Program-made: the position numbers and the translations under genes
Shown here: piece by piece, positions 19,711 to 28,823 of the stretch
Layout: every line of letters starts with the position of its first letter
How positions within the stretch are numbered: position 1 is the stretch's first letter
Origin: an uncultured Flavobacteriaceae bacterium
GTDB taxonomy: Bacteria; Bacteroidota; Bacteroidia; Flavobacteriales; Flavobacteriaceae
Direction of reading: 5' to 3'
Length of the DNA stretch: 64,000 bases
Assembly (NCBI GenBank): GCA_947497145.1
Contig: CANMFQ010000004.1
Coordinates: forward strand, 1 to 64,000
Notes under the pieces: generated by a model
Database searches by the model: none
The model's input: only the letters and a program-made list of their open reading frames with translations
Told to the model about the DNA's origin: nothing

Positions 19711-22700
19711 TTATTTTTTCATAATCCTTCTAATTGTTGTTTTCTTTGATTCTAAAATTTTAATCACGTAACTACCTTTAGGATACCTAGCTAAAGAAAC
19801 AACAATATCTTCATTAGGTTTCACAGTAGTTTGCGATAATAAGGTACCATTTAAACGATAAACACTTATTAATGCAATACCTGCCTGAACCCCCTCAATC
19901 CGAACCTGATCGTAAGTTGGGTTTGGATATGCAACAATCATTTTACTACCTCTGTTAGATTGATTTGTGATCGTGATTATAGCATCGCTTCTAAACTTGC
20001 CATCTTCTGAAATAGCTTCTACCTCTACTATTCCTGCTCTTAAAGCAGTAACCACACCATTTTGATCAACTGTAGCTAATGTTTCATCTTTTGAGCGCCA
20101 AGCAACATTCTTATTGCTTGCATTTGATGGACTGATAGCATAAGTAAGTTCACTAGTTTCACCAGCCTCTAACGTAAGACTTTGGGGTGTAACATAAATA
20201 CTGGTTACAGGAACCGTGTTTGCTTTAACTATAGTAATTGTAGCATCACTTCTAAATTGTCCATCTTCTGAAATAGCTTCCACTTCAACTACTCCAGTTT
20301 TTAAAGCAGTAACCACACCATTTTGATCAACTGTAGCTAATGTTTCATCTTTTGAGCGCCAAGTAGCATTCTTATTGCTTGCATTTGATGGACTGATGGC
20401 ATAAGTAAGATGACTAGTTTCACCAGCCTCTAACGTAAGCCTTTGAGGTGTAACATAAATACTGGTTACAGGAACCGTGCTTGCTTTAACTATAGTAATT
20501 GTAGCATCACTTCTAAATTGTCCATCTTCTGAAATAGCTTCCACTTCAACTACTCCAGCTTTTAAAGCAGTAACCACACCATTTTGATCAACAGTAGCTA
20601 ATATTTCATCTTTTGAGCGCCAAGTAGCATTCTTATTGCTTGCATTTGATGGACTGATGGCATAAGTAAGATGACTAGTTTCACCAGTCTCTAACGTAAG
20701 CCTTTGAGGTGTTACGTAAATTCTTGTTACGGGAACCGTAATAACAGGAGGTGCCGTAACTGTTATAGTCGCATTAGCAACTATACCGCCATCAGAACTG
20801 GTTACCGATATCATCACTTCACCTGCCTTTAACGCCGATACAACGCCATTATTTACAATAGCTATACTGGTATCACTTGAAGACCAATTAACAGCCTTGT
20901 TACTCGCGTTTGCCGGGGTTATCACATAACTAAGTGCTACACTCTCCCCTACTTCCATTGAAGCTGATTCTGGTGTAATTGCCACTCCAGTCACACTTAT
21001 TACTCTTGAAGATATCGTTAACACAGCATCACTGCGAAACGAACCATCTTCACTTATAGCTTCTATGCGTACCGTTCCTGCTTTTAAAGCTGTAACCACA
21101 CCGTTCTGATCAACTGTAGCTAATGTTTCATCTTTTGAACGCCAAGTAGCGTTCTTATTCGTAGCGTTAGTGGGACTAATACTATAACTCAAGGTTGCTG
21201 TTTCTCCTTCTTCAAGACTTAGCTGCTGCGGCGTAACATAAATTCTTGTTACAGGAACCGTAGTAACAGAAGGTGCCGTAACTGTTATAGTCCCATTAGC
21301 AACAAGACCGCCATCAGCACTGGTTACCGATATCATCACTTCACCTGCCCTTAAAGCTGTAACCTTTCCATTTTGATCAACCGTAGCTATTGTTTCGTCA
21401 TTTGAACGCCAAGTAGCATTCTTATTCGTAGCATTAGCTGGACTAACACTGTAACTTAAAGTTGTTGTTGCTCCTTCTTCAAGACTTAGCTGTTGTGGCG
21501 TAACATTAATTCCTGCAACAGAAATGGTTTCAGTTACACCTCCAGAACAAAGCGTTTCCGTTAAAGATAAATCGGTCGCATTACTCACATTTTTACTTAA
21601 AACGATACGATCAATTAGGTGATGTTTAGAGCGACCTGAAATCTCCATCAAATAGGTACCTGGAGCATCAAACTTTACATAAATAGCATGGGGATTGTTA
21701 TCATTAGTACTTGTTGTCCATGTCCAATTCGTAGTCCCGCTAGAATAAACCTTTAACCAGCCATCCGAACTAGAACCAGCGGGGTTAGGGGTCTTTCCCG
21801 TACCTTTTGGATAAACAATACTAGAACCCTTTTGTCCATAAAAATCTGAAGCATCTGAAAAACGTAACCACGAATCATTGCTCTCTGTAGAATTGTTTCC
21901 CTCTCCTACTTTACTCCGCCATTGAAAACGATAAGTACCAGGGGTATTAATCTTTATTGGTGTAGCAATAATACCGTTTCCAGGTACAGAAAAACTGTCG
22001 GCTCCTTGCCAATCTAAATATCCATCGCCAGTAAAACCATTGACTGCTGTTTCATATTCCCAGCCTGATGGTAAATTTAAATTTTCTGCCTCTATTACTA
22101 CCAAACCATCTTTTTCTTCTGCATAGGCATTACAATCCGTTGCATCTGGAGTATCTGGAGTATCTGATGAACATTCAAAATTTAAGGAAGTCCAACGACC
22201 TCGTGAAAATGCCGTACCACTACCTTCCAAAATTTTTCCATTAGTGTTAGAATTAAACTCTACACGTATAACAGCGCCTGTATTCACTCTTACATTAGTA
22301 AATGTTTTCCCTGCAGGAGCATAGTCTACAGTTGTAGTTGGATTGATATAACTACCAACAAGATTTCCATCTACTTTTAAACGATAAGAACTCTCCCCGT
22401 CTATTTCCGTCATTGTGTTTAAACGGATATCATAATCTCCCGAATCACCACTAAAAATAGTTTCTGCTGCTGCATATTTATCTTTATATAGTGCTGCATT
22501 TATAGCCAACGCATTACGCGTACCATCTATATAAGCCGGAGAAAAACCAGACACACTAATATTTGAAAAATCCGTAGTTGCATTCAAACTAAGATTACAA
22601 TCCTCTTCTGTAGTTCCTCCTTTTCGTATCAAAGCAACCCAATCAGACGAGGTATTATATGGAGGGTTACCGATACTAACCGTACTACCACCGTTTATCT

Positions 22701-24459
22701 GTGTTAAAGAGCCATTTAACAAATTACCGCCCCTACTCGGGTTAAACCATTTTACCGTATAGCTACCACTAGCACTAGAGAGGTTTAAATTTGTACTGCC
22801 TCCATTTGGCAAATAAATAGCATAGGTATCATTTGATTTAGCAAAACAATAGTCAAGTGTACTTGAGGTAAGCTCATCATGGGTTTCCATTTCCCAAAAT
22901 GGTAAATGATCCGTAAAAAAATCTAAGGCTATTTTTGCATCCGTCCATTTTGAATCGCGACTGCGAAAATCTTGCGCTGTTAAATCTGTTTCACCTGTTT
23001 GATAACCAAAATAATATTCTACACCTGCACCACCAGCCATTAACGTACCCCAAAGCACTTTATCTCTAGTGTCTTTTCTATTATCCGCTTGAATACCTTT
23101 ACTTCCTGAATAATCCGCATCAGCTGTTACGCCTGTTCTATGATCTCCTTGCTCATCATTGGCAACCACCCATTTCTTACCTGCATTTTTAGAAGCTAAA
23201 ACCCATTTCCGTACATCTGCATGAATATTTCCTATTTGAATCTGCAAAGAGGCTCCTGTCAGTTCACTTGCTGAACCTAAAAGAGGAGCAAATAACTTAT
23301 CTTGATGATGCGTTTCTGGATAGGAGTGAATAACAATATGATGATTATAAGGATCTATAGATTTAACAAAACTAGCATAAGACTTCACTCTTGTGTTTTG
23401 AGGATCATTTAATTCCTGATATATATCATTTTCTTCACCCAAGTTCCAATTTAAAGCCAGATGATGGCCAAATCTTGCCACTAATTCTCTATAATATAGC
23501 TTTCTTTGAATGCCTAATTCTCCCCCATCTAATAATTGATCGTTTTCTGTTTCTTGCGTTTTAAAATGCAAATACATACCCTTAGTATCGGCATGGCTAA
23601 AAAGAATCTCCCATTGTGCTAATTTAGAGACATCATAACGAGTTCTATTCTGTGCATCAGTTCCAGAAGCACCATCCAATTCACTATGATTAGTAGCTGC
23701 CCAAGGCCATACATCTTTTCCATCTCCTATAACATTCATAGTTAAAAATGAGAATGCATTCATCCCTTTTTGTGAGAGGTAATTAATTGCACCTATAAGT
23801 TCCTTTCCCTTACTTCCTTTCCATGAAGGATCGCCATTTTGCCAATCACCAGCGTGAGATAGCCATCTTTTTTTCGGAACTGTGTTATCAAAATCATCAT
23901 AAGCTAAGAGGTTTTCTGGAGAATCTGAACCCGCCTTCAAAAAATAAGTGTCATCTTCTTCGAACTTTAAATACCGCTCACCTACATAACTCAAACGACC
24001 CTTCGCTCTGTTATCGGGTTTCGCTTTAGTGCTAGCAGCTATATTAAAACTACCGGTTTTACCATTAAAGGAAGTCGCCGTTCCAGCGTTGGCATCTTGA
24101 CTTATTGCTACATTAGCACCTGTTCTAAAAGAAGCAGTATAAGACCAACGTCCTATTTCATTTGGCGTAAAACGTACGCGCCATTTGTTGCCTGAGTTGG
24201 AGCTCGTTTCGGCTGCATTACCATCAGCGGCATAAAAACCTGGCACTAAAAATGTTTCACCACTAGGGCTTGAAAAAGTAACATTAAGCCGATAATTTAA
24301 AAATGGGTTTGTAGCGCTACTCTCTGATGTTGTAGGTCCATCAAAGGTAATAGCTACGGTATGCCATTTTTGTAATTCTCCTGAGATAACGGCTTGAGAA
24401 AAAATAAAACTGGAGTACAGCAAGAGTAGTGTACTTAAAGTAGGTTTAAGTAAATTCAT
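19711..24459 (-). CDS. Secreted DUF5060 glycosidase-like protein with CBM-like modules, six Big_2 domains and T9SS domain
   Basis: 1582 residues. A signal peptide (ends FIFSQA) is followed by a DUF5060-type beta domain (about 25-110, GELQKWHTVAITFDGP). A probable TIM barrel comes next (150-530). Its NLGEEND and VANDEQG motifs place Glu/Asp where clan-A-like glycosidases keep acid/base and nucleophile. A collagen-binding-like beta domain follows (540-625), then an unassigned module (640-770), a CBM6/35-like module (785-970), six Ig-like Big_2 domains (985-1500) and a T9SS sorting domain (1505-1582, VAYPNPTYDQV then KIL). DUF5060/DUF4038-type proteins are linked to plant and algal glycan breakdown, but substrate cannot be read here. 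It is the only glycosidase-like gene near the uronate locus, though separated from it by the ars operon. Confidence 0.82.
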   Translation of the reverse strand: MNLLKPTLSTLLLLYSSFIFSQAVISGELQKWHTVAITFDGPTTSESSATNPFLNYRLNVTFSSPSGETFLVPGFYAADGNAAETSSNSGNKWRVRFTPNEIGRWSYTASFRTGANVAISQDANAGTATSFNGKTGSFNIAASTKAKPDNRAKGRLSYVGERYLKFEEDDTYFLKAGSDSPENLLAYDDFDNTVPKKRWLSHAGDWQNGDPSWKGSKGKELIGAINYLSQKGMNAFSFLTMNVIGDGKDVWPWAATNHSELDGASGTDAQNRTRYDVSKLAQWEILFSHADTKGMYLHFKTQETENDQLLDGGELGIQRKLYYRELVARFGHHLALNWNLGEENDIYQELNDPQNTRVKSYASFVKSIDPYNHHIVIHSYPETHHQDKLFAPLLGSASELTGASLQIQIGNIHADVRKWVLASKNAGKKWVVANDEQGDHRTGVTADADYSGSKGIQADNRKDTRDKVLWGTLMAGGAGVEYYFGYQTGETDLTAQDFRSRDSKWTDAKIALDFFTDHLPFWEMETHDELTSSTLDYCFAKSNDTYAIYLPNGGSTNLNLSSASGSYTVKWFNPSRGGNLLNGSLTQINGGSTVSIGNPPYNTSSDWVALIRKGGTTEEDCNLSLNATTDFSNISVSGFSPAYIDGTRNALAINAALYKDKYAAAETIFSGDSGDYDIRLNTMTEIDGESSYRLKVDGNLVGSYINPTTTVDYAPAGKTFTNVRVNTGAVIRVEFNSNTNGKILEGSGTAFSRGRWTSLNFECSSDTPDTPDATDCNAYAEEKDGLVVIEAENLNLPSGWEYETAVNGFTGDGYLDWQGADSFSVPGNGIIATPIKINTPGTYRFQWRSKVGEGNNSTESNDSWLRFSDASDFYGQKGSSIVYPKGTGKTPNPAGSSSDGWLKVYSSGTTNWTWTTSTNDNNPHAIYVKFDAPGTYLMEISGRSKHHLIDRIVLSKNVSNATDLSLTETLCSGGVTETISVAGINVTPQQLSLEEGATTTLSYSVSPANATNKNATWRSNDETIATVDQNGKVTALRAGEVMISVTSADGGLVANGTITVTAPSVTTVPVTRIYVTPQQLSLEEGETATLSYSISPTNATNKNATWRSKDETLATVDQNGVVTALKAGTVRIEAISEDGSFRSDAVLTISSRVISVTGVAITPESASMEVGESVALSYVITPANASNKAVNWSSSDTSIAIVNNGVVSALKAGEVMISVTSSDGGIVANATITVTAPPVITVPVTRIYVTPQRLTLETGETSHLTYAISPSNASNKNATWRSKDEILATVDQNGVVTALKAGVVEVEAISEDGQFRSDATITIVKASTVPVTSIYVTPQRLTLEAGETSHLTYAISPSNASNKNATWRSKDETLATVDQNGVVTALKTGVVEVEAISEDGQFRSDATITIVKANTVPVTSIYVTPQSLTLEAGETSELTYAISPSNASNKNVAWRSKDETLATVDQNGVVTALRAGIVEVEAISEDGKFRSDAIITITNQSNRGSKMIVAYPNPTYDQVRIEGVQAGIALISVYRLNGTLLSQTTVKPNEDIVVSLARYPKGSYVIKILESKKTTIRRIMKK
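19966..20740 (-). repeat. Near-identical 261-bp Big_2 repeats
   Basis: The last three Big_2 units repeat with a period of exactly 261 bp (87 residues); the GGAACCG-containing junction recurs at 20211, 20472 and 20733. Sequence differences are few, so the units duplicated recently. The three upstream Big_2 units are more diverged. Confidence 0.85.
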
Positions 24460-24509
24460 TTCGATTTGGGGTTTACTGTGTTTGATAAATCAAACAGATT
24501 AATATATTT

Positions 24510-24538
24510 GTAGGTTTTTTCCTACTACGATGTAGGAA
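24510..24538. promoter_or_regulatory. Phased GTAGG inverted repeats upstream of the DUF5060 gene
   Basis: GTAGG starts at 24510 and 24532 and its complement CCTAC at 24521, each step exactly 11 bp. The right-hand pair extends to a perfect 7-bp inverted repeat (TTCCTAC, 6 bases, GTAGGAA). In the RNA the middle arm could pair with either outer arm, but not both. It lies 50-80 bp upstream of the start codon. Confidence 0.5.
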
Positions 24539-24922
24539 TGCATATATAACCAAATAATTTCATGTTTATTGTGAAGAATAATCCCAATAATCAAAAAATT
24601 AACAATTAATTATCTTTATCGTTTTTTTGTAACTGATTGACAACCCCTATTTACTTACTGATTTCGAAACTGTAATTATCCAATATTTAAAATACTGTAT
24701 TTCACATTACTAATTGCTTTTTTCATATCGAAAAAGGTTAACCCTTATTTTTCCTTCCTAATAAACCTGTTCAACAAGCTAGTCAATTCCTAATAAAATA
24801 ACTAAACAAAAGAGCAACTCACAAGCATCGTTAATTCATGCAATTGATGAGACCCCAAAATAATCACACGTTTACGTTTTATAGAAAAAGATTTAAAAAA
24901 AAGCTATCATCTAAATTTATAT
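24539..24922. other. Divergent intergenic region, no gene seen
   Basis: AT-rich spacer between the DUF5060 gene and the ars operon. An in-frame ATG at 24838 would add 40 basic residues to ArsR but is judged non-coding. Confidence 0.5.
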
Positions 24923-24938
24923 ATCGTAATATTGCAAT
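24923..24938 (+). promoter_or_regulatory. Likely ArsR operator
   Basis: ATCGTAATATTGCAAT is an imperfect palindrome (12 of 16 positions symmetric) centred about 27 bp before the arsR ATG, where an autorepressor would be expected. Metal-sensing ArsR proteins bind AT-rich dyads of this size next to their own start. Confidence 0.5.
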
Positions 24939-24957
24939 AAACAAATACAAAATTATA

Positions 24958-25290
24958 ATGGGATTAACCAAAACAGAAATATTCACCGAAAAACAGAATA
25001 AAATTGCTCTTTTTGCAAAAGTTTTCGGACATCCTGCTAGAGTATCAATTTTACAACATTTATTTAAAATTGATACTTGTGTTTGCGGAGATTTAGTAAA
25101 TGAAATTGGATTAGCACAACCTACTATTTCCCAACACCTTAAAGAACTGAAGCAGTTAGGACTCATAAAAGGCAACGTAGAGGGAACAAGTGTTTGCTAT
25201 TGCATTCATAAAGAAAATTGGGCAGCAATGAAAATAGTAATGACTGAGTTTTTAAATCAAGATTTAACTCAAAAACAAGATTGTTGCTAA
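24958..25290 (+). CDS. arsR: ArsR-family metalloid-responsive repressor
   Basis: 110 residues from the ATG at 24958, the normal ArsR length. The upstream ATG at 24838 would place coding sequence across the operator and adds a non-homologous Lys-rich tail. The winged helix is at about 20-85, with recognition helix QPTISQHLKELKQLGLI. Cys41 and Cys43 (DTCVCGDL) sit at the start of the DNA-binding helix, where arsenite-sensing Cys are found in enterobacterial ArsR. Cys80, Cys82 and the C-terminal CysCys (109-110) add further possible ligands. It leads a four-gene operon (gaps 41, 19 and 3 bp) and probably represses it in the absence of arsenite or antimonite. Confidence 0.9.
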   Translation: MGLTKTEIFTEKQNKIALFAKVFGHPARVSILQHLFKIDTCVCGDLVNEIGLAQPTISQHLKELKQLGLIKGNVEGTSVCYCIHKENWAAMKIVMTEFLNQDLTQKQDCC

Positions 25291-25331
25291 AAAATTTGAA
25301 CATATTAATCGTAAAATAACAATAAATAATT

Positions 25332-25799
25332 ATGAAGTTATCACAAATAAAATCAGCATTAAGTACACTTAAAACTATTGCCTTTCAATTACCGAATGGC
25401 GAATTAGTACCGAATCATTTTCATGTAACAGAGGTAGGAAAAATAACAAAGCATTTTATTGATTGTGGAGGAACCATAAGAAACGAAGAAGTTGTAAACT
25501 TTCAACTTTGGAATGCAAACGACTACGACCACCGATTACATCCTGAAAAATTATTAAACATCATTAAACTTTCTGAAAAAGTGTTGGGAATAGAAGATTT
25601 GGAAATAGAAGTAGAATATCAAGCCGAAACTATTGGAAAATACGGTCTTAATTTTGACGGAACTAATTTTCTTTTAACTACTAAACAAACTGACTGCCTA
25701 GCAAAAGATAAGTGTGAGGTACCTTCAGAAAAAAAGAAAATAAAACTATCTGATTTAAATCAAGAACCTTGTTGTACACCTAATGGAAACTGTTGCTAA
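25332..25799 (+). CDS. DUF6428 family protein, ars-operon associated
   Basis: 155 residues, cytoplasmic. It matches the small DUF6428 proteins that recur between arsR and arsC in Bacteroidota (LKTIAFQLPNGELVPNHFHVTEVG, then DCGGTIRNEEVVNFQLW, then HRLHPEKLLNIIKLSEKVLGI). The C-terminal tail is Cys-rich (CLAKDKC near 122-128 and CCTPNGNCC at the very end), a possible metalloid-binding segment. No enzymatic function is known. Its position strongly suggests a role as an arsenic chaperone or accessory, but that is inference. Confidence 0.85.
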   Translation: MKLSQIKSALSTLKTIAFQLPNGELVPNHFHVTEVGKITKHFIDCGGTIRNEEVVNFQLWNANDYDHRLHPEKLLNIIKLSEKVLGIEDLEIEVEYQAETIGKYGLNFDGTNFLLTTKQTDCLAKDKCEVPSEKKKIKLSDLNQEPCCTPNGNCC

Positions 25800-25818
25800 A
25801 AAATAGAACTTTAAGAAA

Positions 25819-26451
25819 ATGAAAACTACACCATCACCCCTATTTTCAGAAATAGGTAATACAATAAAGAACCTACATCCTGAAACTATTTCGAACGAAC
25901 GCAAAAAAGTTTTACAACCATTAATTGATTTTATTCAATTAAAAGTTGATGGTAATCAAGAAATTAGAATCAACTTTATCTGTACGCACAATTCACGAAG
26001 AAGTCATTTATCACAAGTTTGGGCACAAACCATGGCGTATTACTTCGCCATCAAAAACGTGTTTTGCTATTCAGGAGGTACGGAGGCAACAGCACTATTT
26101 CCAGTAGTTGCAGAAACTTTGCGAAATTCAGGTTTTCAAATAAATACCATTAAAAAAAATGAGAATCCGGTTTATAGTATTAAATATACCGACAATGAAC
26201 ATCCTATTATTGGGTTTTCAAAAAAGCTAGACAACGATTTTAATCCAAAATCTGAATTTGCAGCCATTATGACTTGCTCACAAGCAGATGGTGGCTGCCC
26301 TTTTATTGCAGGTGCAGAACAACGTATTCCAATCACTTTCGAAGACCCAAAAGCATTTGACAACACACCGCAACAAACCGAAAAATATAAAGAAAGAAGT
26401 TTGCAAATTGCAACTGAAATGTTTCATGTATTCTCACTAGTAAATTCATAA
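25819..26451 (+). CDS. arsC: Low-molecular-weight phosphatase-type arsenate reductase
   Basis: 210 residues. The CX5R loop is Cys55-THNSR-Arg61, followed by SHLSQVW, as in LMW protein tyrosine phosphatase-fold arsenate reductases. The later Cys in MTCSQADGGCPF (near 152-160) could supply resolving thiols. It reduces arsenate to arsenite for export by the downstream carrier. It is longer than thioredoxin-linked ArsC (about 130-140) but fits the Bacteroidota variety with an N-terminal helical extension. The gap to the next gene is 3 bp, so translation is probably coupled. Confidence 0.87.
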   Translation: MKTTPSPLFSEIGNTIKNLHPETISNERKKVLQPLIDFIQLKVDGNQEIRINFICTHNSRRSHLSQVWAQTMAYYFAIKNVFCYSGGTEATALFPVVAETLRNSGFQINTIKKNENPVYSIKYTDNEHPIIGFSKKLDNDFNPKSEFAAIMTCSQADGGCPFIAGAEQRIPITFEDPKAFDNTPQQTEKYKERSLQIATEMFHVFSLVNS

Positions 26452-26454
26452 CAA

Positions 26455-27495
26455 ATGGCAGTAAAAAAATTAAGCTTTCTAGATAGAAATCTAACGCTTT
26501 GGATATTTGTAGCCATGGCTTTTGGTGTTGGATTAGGGTACTTCATACCAACATTTCCAAACCTAATCAACTCATTCAATAGTGGTACGACAAACATTCC
26601 CATTGCCATTGGGTTAATTTTAATGATGTATCCTCCTTTGGCTAAAGTAAACTATGCGCTGCTACCAAAAGTATTTAAAAACACAAAAATACTTTCTATT
26701 TCACTTCTTTTAAATTGGGTAATTGGCCCTGTTTTAATGTTTGTTTTAGCCATAACATTTTTGAGCGACTATCCTGAATATATGGTTGGTCTAATTCTAA
26801 TTGGTCTCGCACGTTGTATTGCCATGGTTTTGGTTTGGAACGACCTTGCCGAAGGCAGTAGCGAATATGGTGCAGGACTGGTAGCACTAAATAGCATATT
26901 TCAGGTGTTTGCTTACAGTTTTTATGCTTGGATTTTTATAACAGTGCTTCCCCCCTATTTTGGTTTTAAAGGCGCCATTGTTGATATCTCCATAGGAACC
27001 ATTGCTGAGAGTGTAGCTATATATTTAGGTATTCCATTTATACTGGGAATTTTCAGCAGGCTAATTCTAGTAAAATTAAAAGGTGCAGATTGGTACACCA
27101 ATACATTTATTCCTACAATATCACCCATGACTTTAATTGCGTTGCTATTCACCATTGTGGTTATGTTTTCTTTAAAAGGTGAATTGATTGTAGAAATACC
27201 TATGGATGTTTTGATTATTGCGGTTCCGCTTTTAGTGTATTTCACATTAATGTTTATCATTGGTTTTTTTGTTACCAAAGCAACAGGTGCAGCCTATGAT
27301 AAAACAACTTCTGTAGCATTTACAGCCGCAGGAAATAATTTTGAGTTAGCCATTGCTGTCGCAATTGCTGTTTTTGGACTGAATTCTGGTCAGGCATTTG
27401 CAGGCGTAATTGGTCCTTTAGTTGAAGTACCAGCACTCATTTTACTAGTCAGGGTATCGTTTTGGTTGCGGAAAAAATATTTTCAAAACACCTAA
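26455..27495 (+). CDS. acr3: ACR3-family arsenite efflux permease
   Basis: 346 residues with about ten membrane segments. It contains the ACR3 signature [16 protein letters not shown] with the conserved Cys121, and the second half signature [19 protein letters not shown]. It exports arsenite (or antimonite) across the inner membrane by proton exchange. It is the last gene of the arsR-DUF6428-arsC-acr3 operon. No convincing terminator is seen in the 250 bp that follow, only a weak 6-bp hairpin near 27637-27658. Confidence 0.92.
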   Translation: MAVKKLSFLDRNLTLWIFVAMAFGVGLGYFIPTFPNLINSFNSGTTNIPIAIGLILMMYPPLAKVNYALLPKVFKNTKILSISLLLNWVIGPVLMFVLAITFLSDYPEYMVGLILIGLARCIAMVLVWNDLAEGSSEYGAGLVALNSIFQVFAYSFYAWIFITVLPPYFGFKGAIVDISIGTIAESVAIYLGIPFILGIFSRLILVKLKGADWYTNTFIPTISPMTLIALLFTIVVMFSLKGELIVEIPMDVLIIAVPLLVYFTLMFIIGFFVTKATGAAYDKTTSVAFTAAGNNFELAIAVAIAVFGLNSGQAFAGVIGPLVEVPALILLVRVSFWLRKKYFQNT

Positions 27496-27748
27496 TTGTA
27501 TTGTTCTACAAAAGCTGATAAGTAAGTTTACACAACGGCACTTAACTGGCAATTAAAACCATGCATTACTGTATAAAAATTTGCGTTTTAAACATTACTG
27601 TGGTAGTAAGAGCACTACGGTGTAAAAATCAAGAACAACGCCTTTTTTTAGTGGCGTTTCTTGGTACTTATTTCTTAGTGCTCCTTGCTTTAGTTGTTTT
27701 CTAGTTTTGAAACGACACCTTACATCAAAAAATGCCCATGAATTCAGG

Positions 27749-28816
27749 TTAAACCCTATGTAGTTTATAAGGGTAAATTCCACCTGCATTCCACTGGCAT
27801 ACATAGAGGTTTTTATCACCATCTATACACACATCATGGCAATGTTTAAAAACTGCTTTATCTTGTAGCATCAATTGTAATTTTCCATTTTCATACACAG
27901 GTTTAGTACCGCCAGGGTTGGAAACCACGTGATTATTTTTGTCCAGAATAGTCACAAAACCTTTGTTGTAATGCATATTAAAATTATCCTTTTCCATGCC
28001 AAAACAAACCCCAGAATACACATTTTCATCATCTAATACAGGCCGACTAACAAAGGCGCCAGGCAAATAATAATCTTCAATAAATTCACCTTCTAAAGAA
28101 AACCGCTTAAACGAATTTTTAATGCGAGCTGTACATAGCAAAGTAGGCTTATTCGCATCCCGATAATCAATAGCCACCCCATGTGCTTGCTTAAATTTAT
28201 CTTGCTGTAAAAAGCTAGAACCGCCAAATTTTCGAATAAATTTTCCTTCAAAATCGTATTGCAATATGAATTGTGACCCATAACCATCGGCTACATATAT
28301 ATCACCATTGGGACCAATAGCAGTTTCTGTAGGGCTAAAGGCATCACAGTCTTTGTAAGCACCATCTTTTGACGGATGATTCAATTCCATTACAATTTTA
28401 CCATTTAAGGTTGTCTTTAACACCCTACCCAAATTGGGATCTGTGATGAACAGAAACTCTTCTCCCCCTTCATCATGAATGGTAAGTCCGTGTGCGGCTG
28501 GTAAACCTAAACTCCAATGCTGCAATAACTTACCTGCCGTATCATAAATGAGCATATTGTTTTTAGGATGGTCAGTAAGCATCAAAAGTCTTCCTTTGGC
28601 ATCCATCACCATTTCATGCGCATTATTTATGGGAAATTTCTTAGGATCTAAATCTCCCCATTCCTTTTCAACTCGATAGGTAAAATCTCCATGCCCCAAA
28701 ATGGTTTCTTCCAATTTTGGTTTTGATGGTTTTATATAAAAAGGTACTGTAGATACCAACCATGCACCCCCGCTGGCTTTTGCTGTTTTTGCAACAAATT
28801 CTCTTCTGTTTATCAT
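27749..28816 (-). CDS. Tat-exported six-bladed beta-propeller (NHL/PAL-like)
   Basis: 355 residues. The N-terminus MINRREFVAKTAKASGGAWLV is a Tat-type signal. The body is a propeller of the NHL / peptidyl-amidating-lyase-like kind, with repeats such as NAHEMVMDAKGRLLMLTD, AHGLTIHDEGGEEFLFITD, GPNGDIYVADGYGSQFILQYDFEGKFIRKFGG and a final HCHDVCIDGDKNLYVCQWNAGG. His, Asp and Cys in the blades could bind metal. Last gene of the DUF1553-DUF1501-propeller operon (7-bp gap upstream). Periplasmic; substrate unknown. Such propellers often accompany DUF1501/DUF1553 genes in Planctomycetes and Bacteroidota. Confidence 0.8.
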   Translation of the reverse strand: MINRREFVAKTAKASGGAWLVSTVPFYIKPSKPKLEETILGHGDFTYRVEKEWGDLDPKKFPINNAHEMVMDAKGRLLMLTDHPKNNMLIYDTAGKLLQHWSLGLPAAHGLTIHDEGGEEFLFITDPNLGRVLKTTLNGKIVMELNHPSKDGAYKDCDAFSPTETAIGPNGDIYVADGYGSQFILQYDFEGKFIRKFGGSSFLQQDKFKQAHGVAIDYRDANKPTLLCTARIKNSFKRFSLEGEFIEDYYLPGAFVSRPVLDDENVYSGVCFGMEKDNFNMHYNKGFVTILDKNNHVVSNPGGTKPVYENGKLQLMLQDKAVFKHCHDVCIDGDKNLYVCQWNAGGIYPYKLHRV

Positions 28817-28823
28817 AGATTGA

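Noticed and set aside
24838-24957. Upstream in-frame start for ArsR
   Set aside because: Would add 40 Lys-rich residues unlike ArsR and would run coding sequence over the likely operator.
27637-27658. AACGCC/GGCGTT hairpin after the ACR3 gene
   Set aside because: Only 6 bp, and the T run lies in the loop instead of after the stem, so it is not a convincing terminator.
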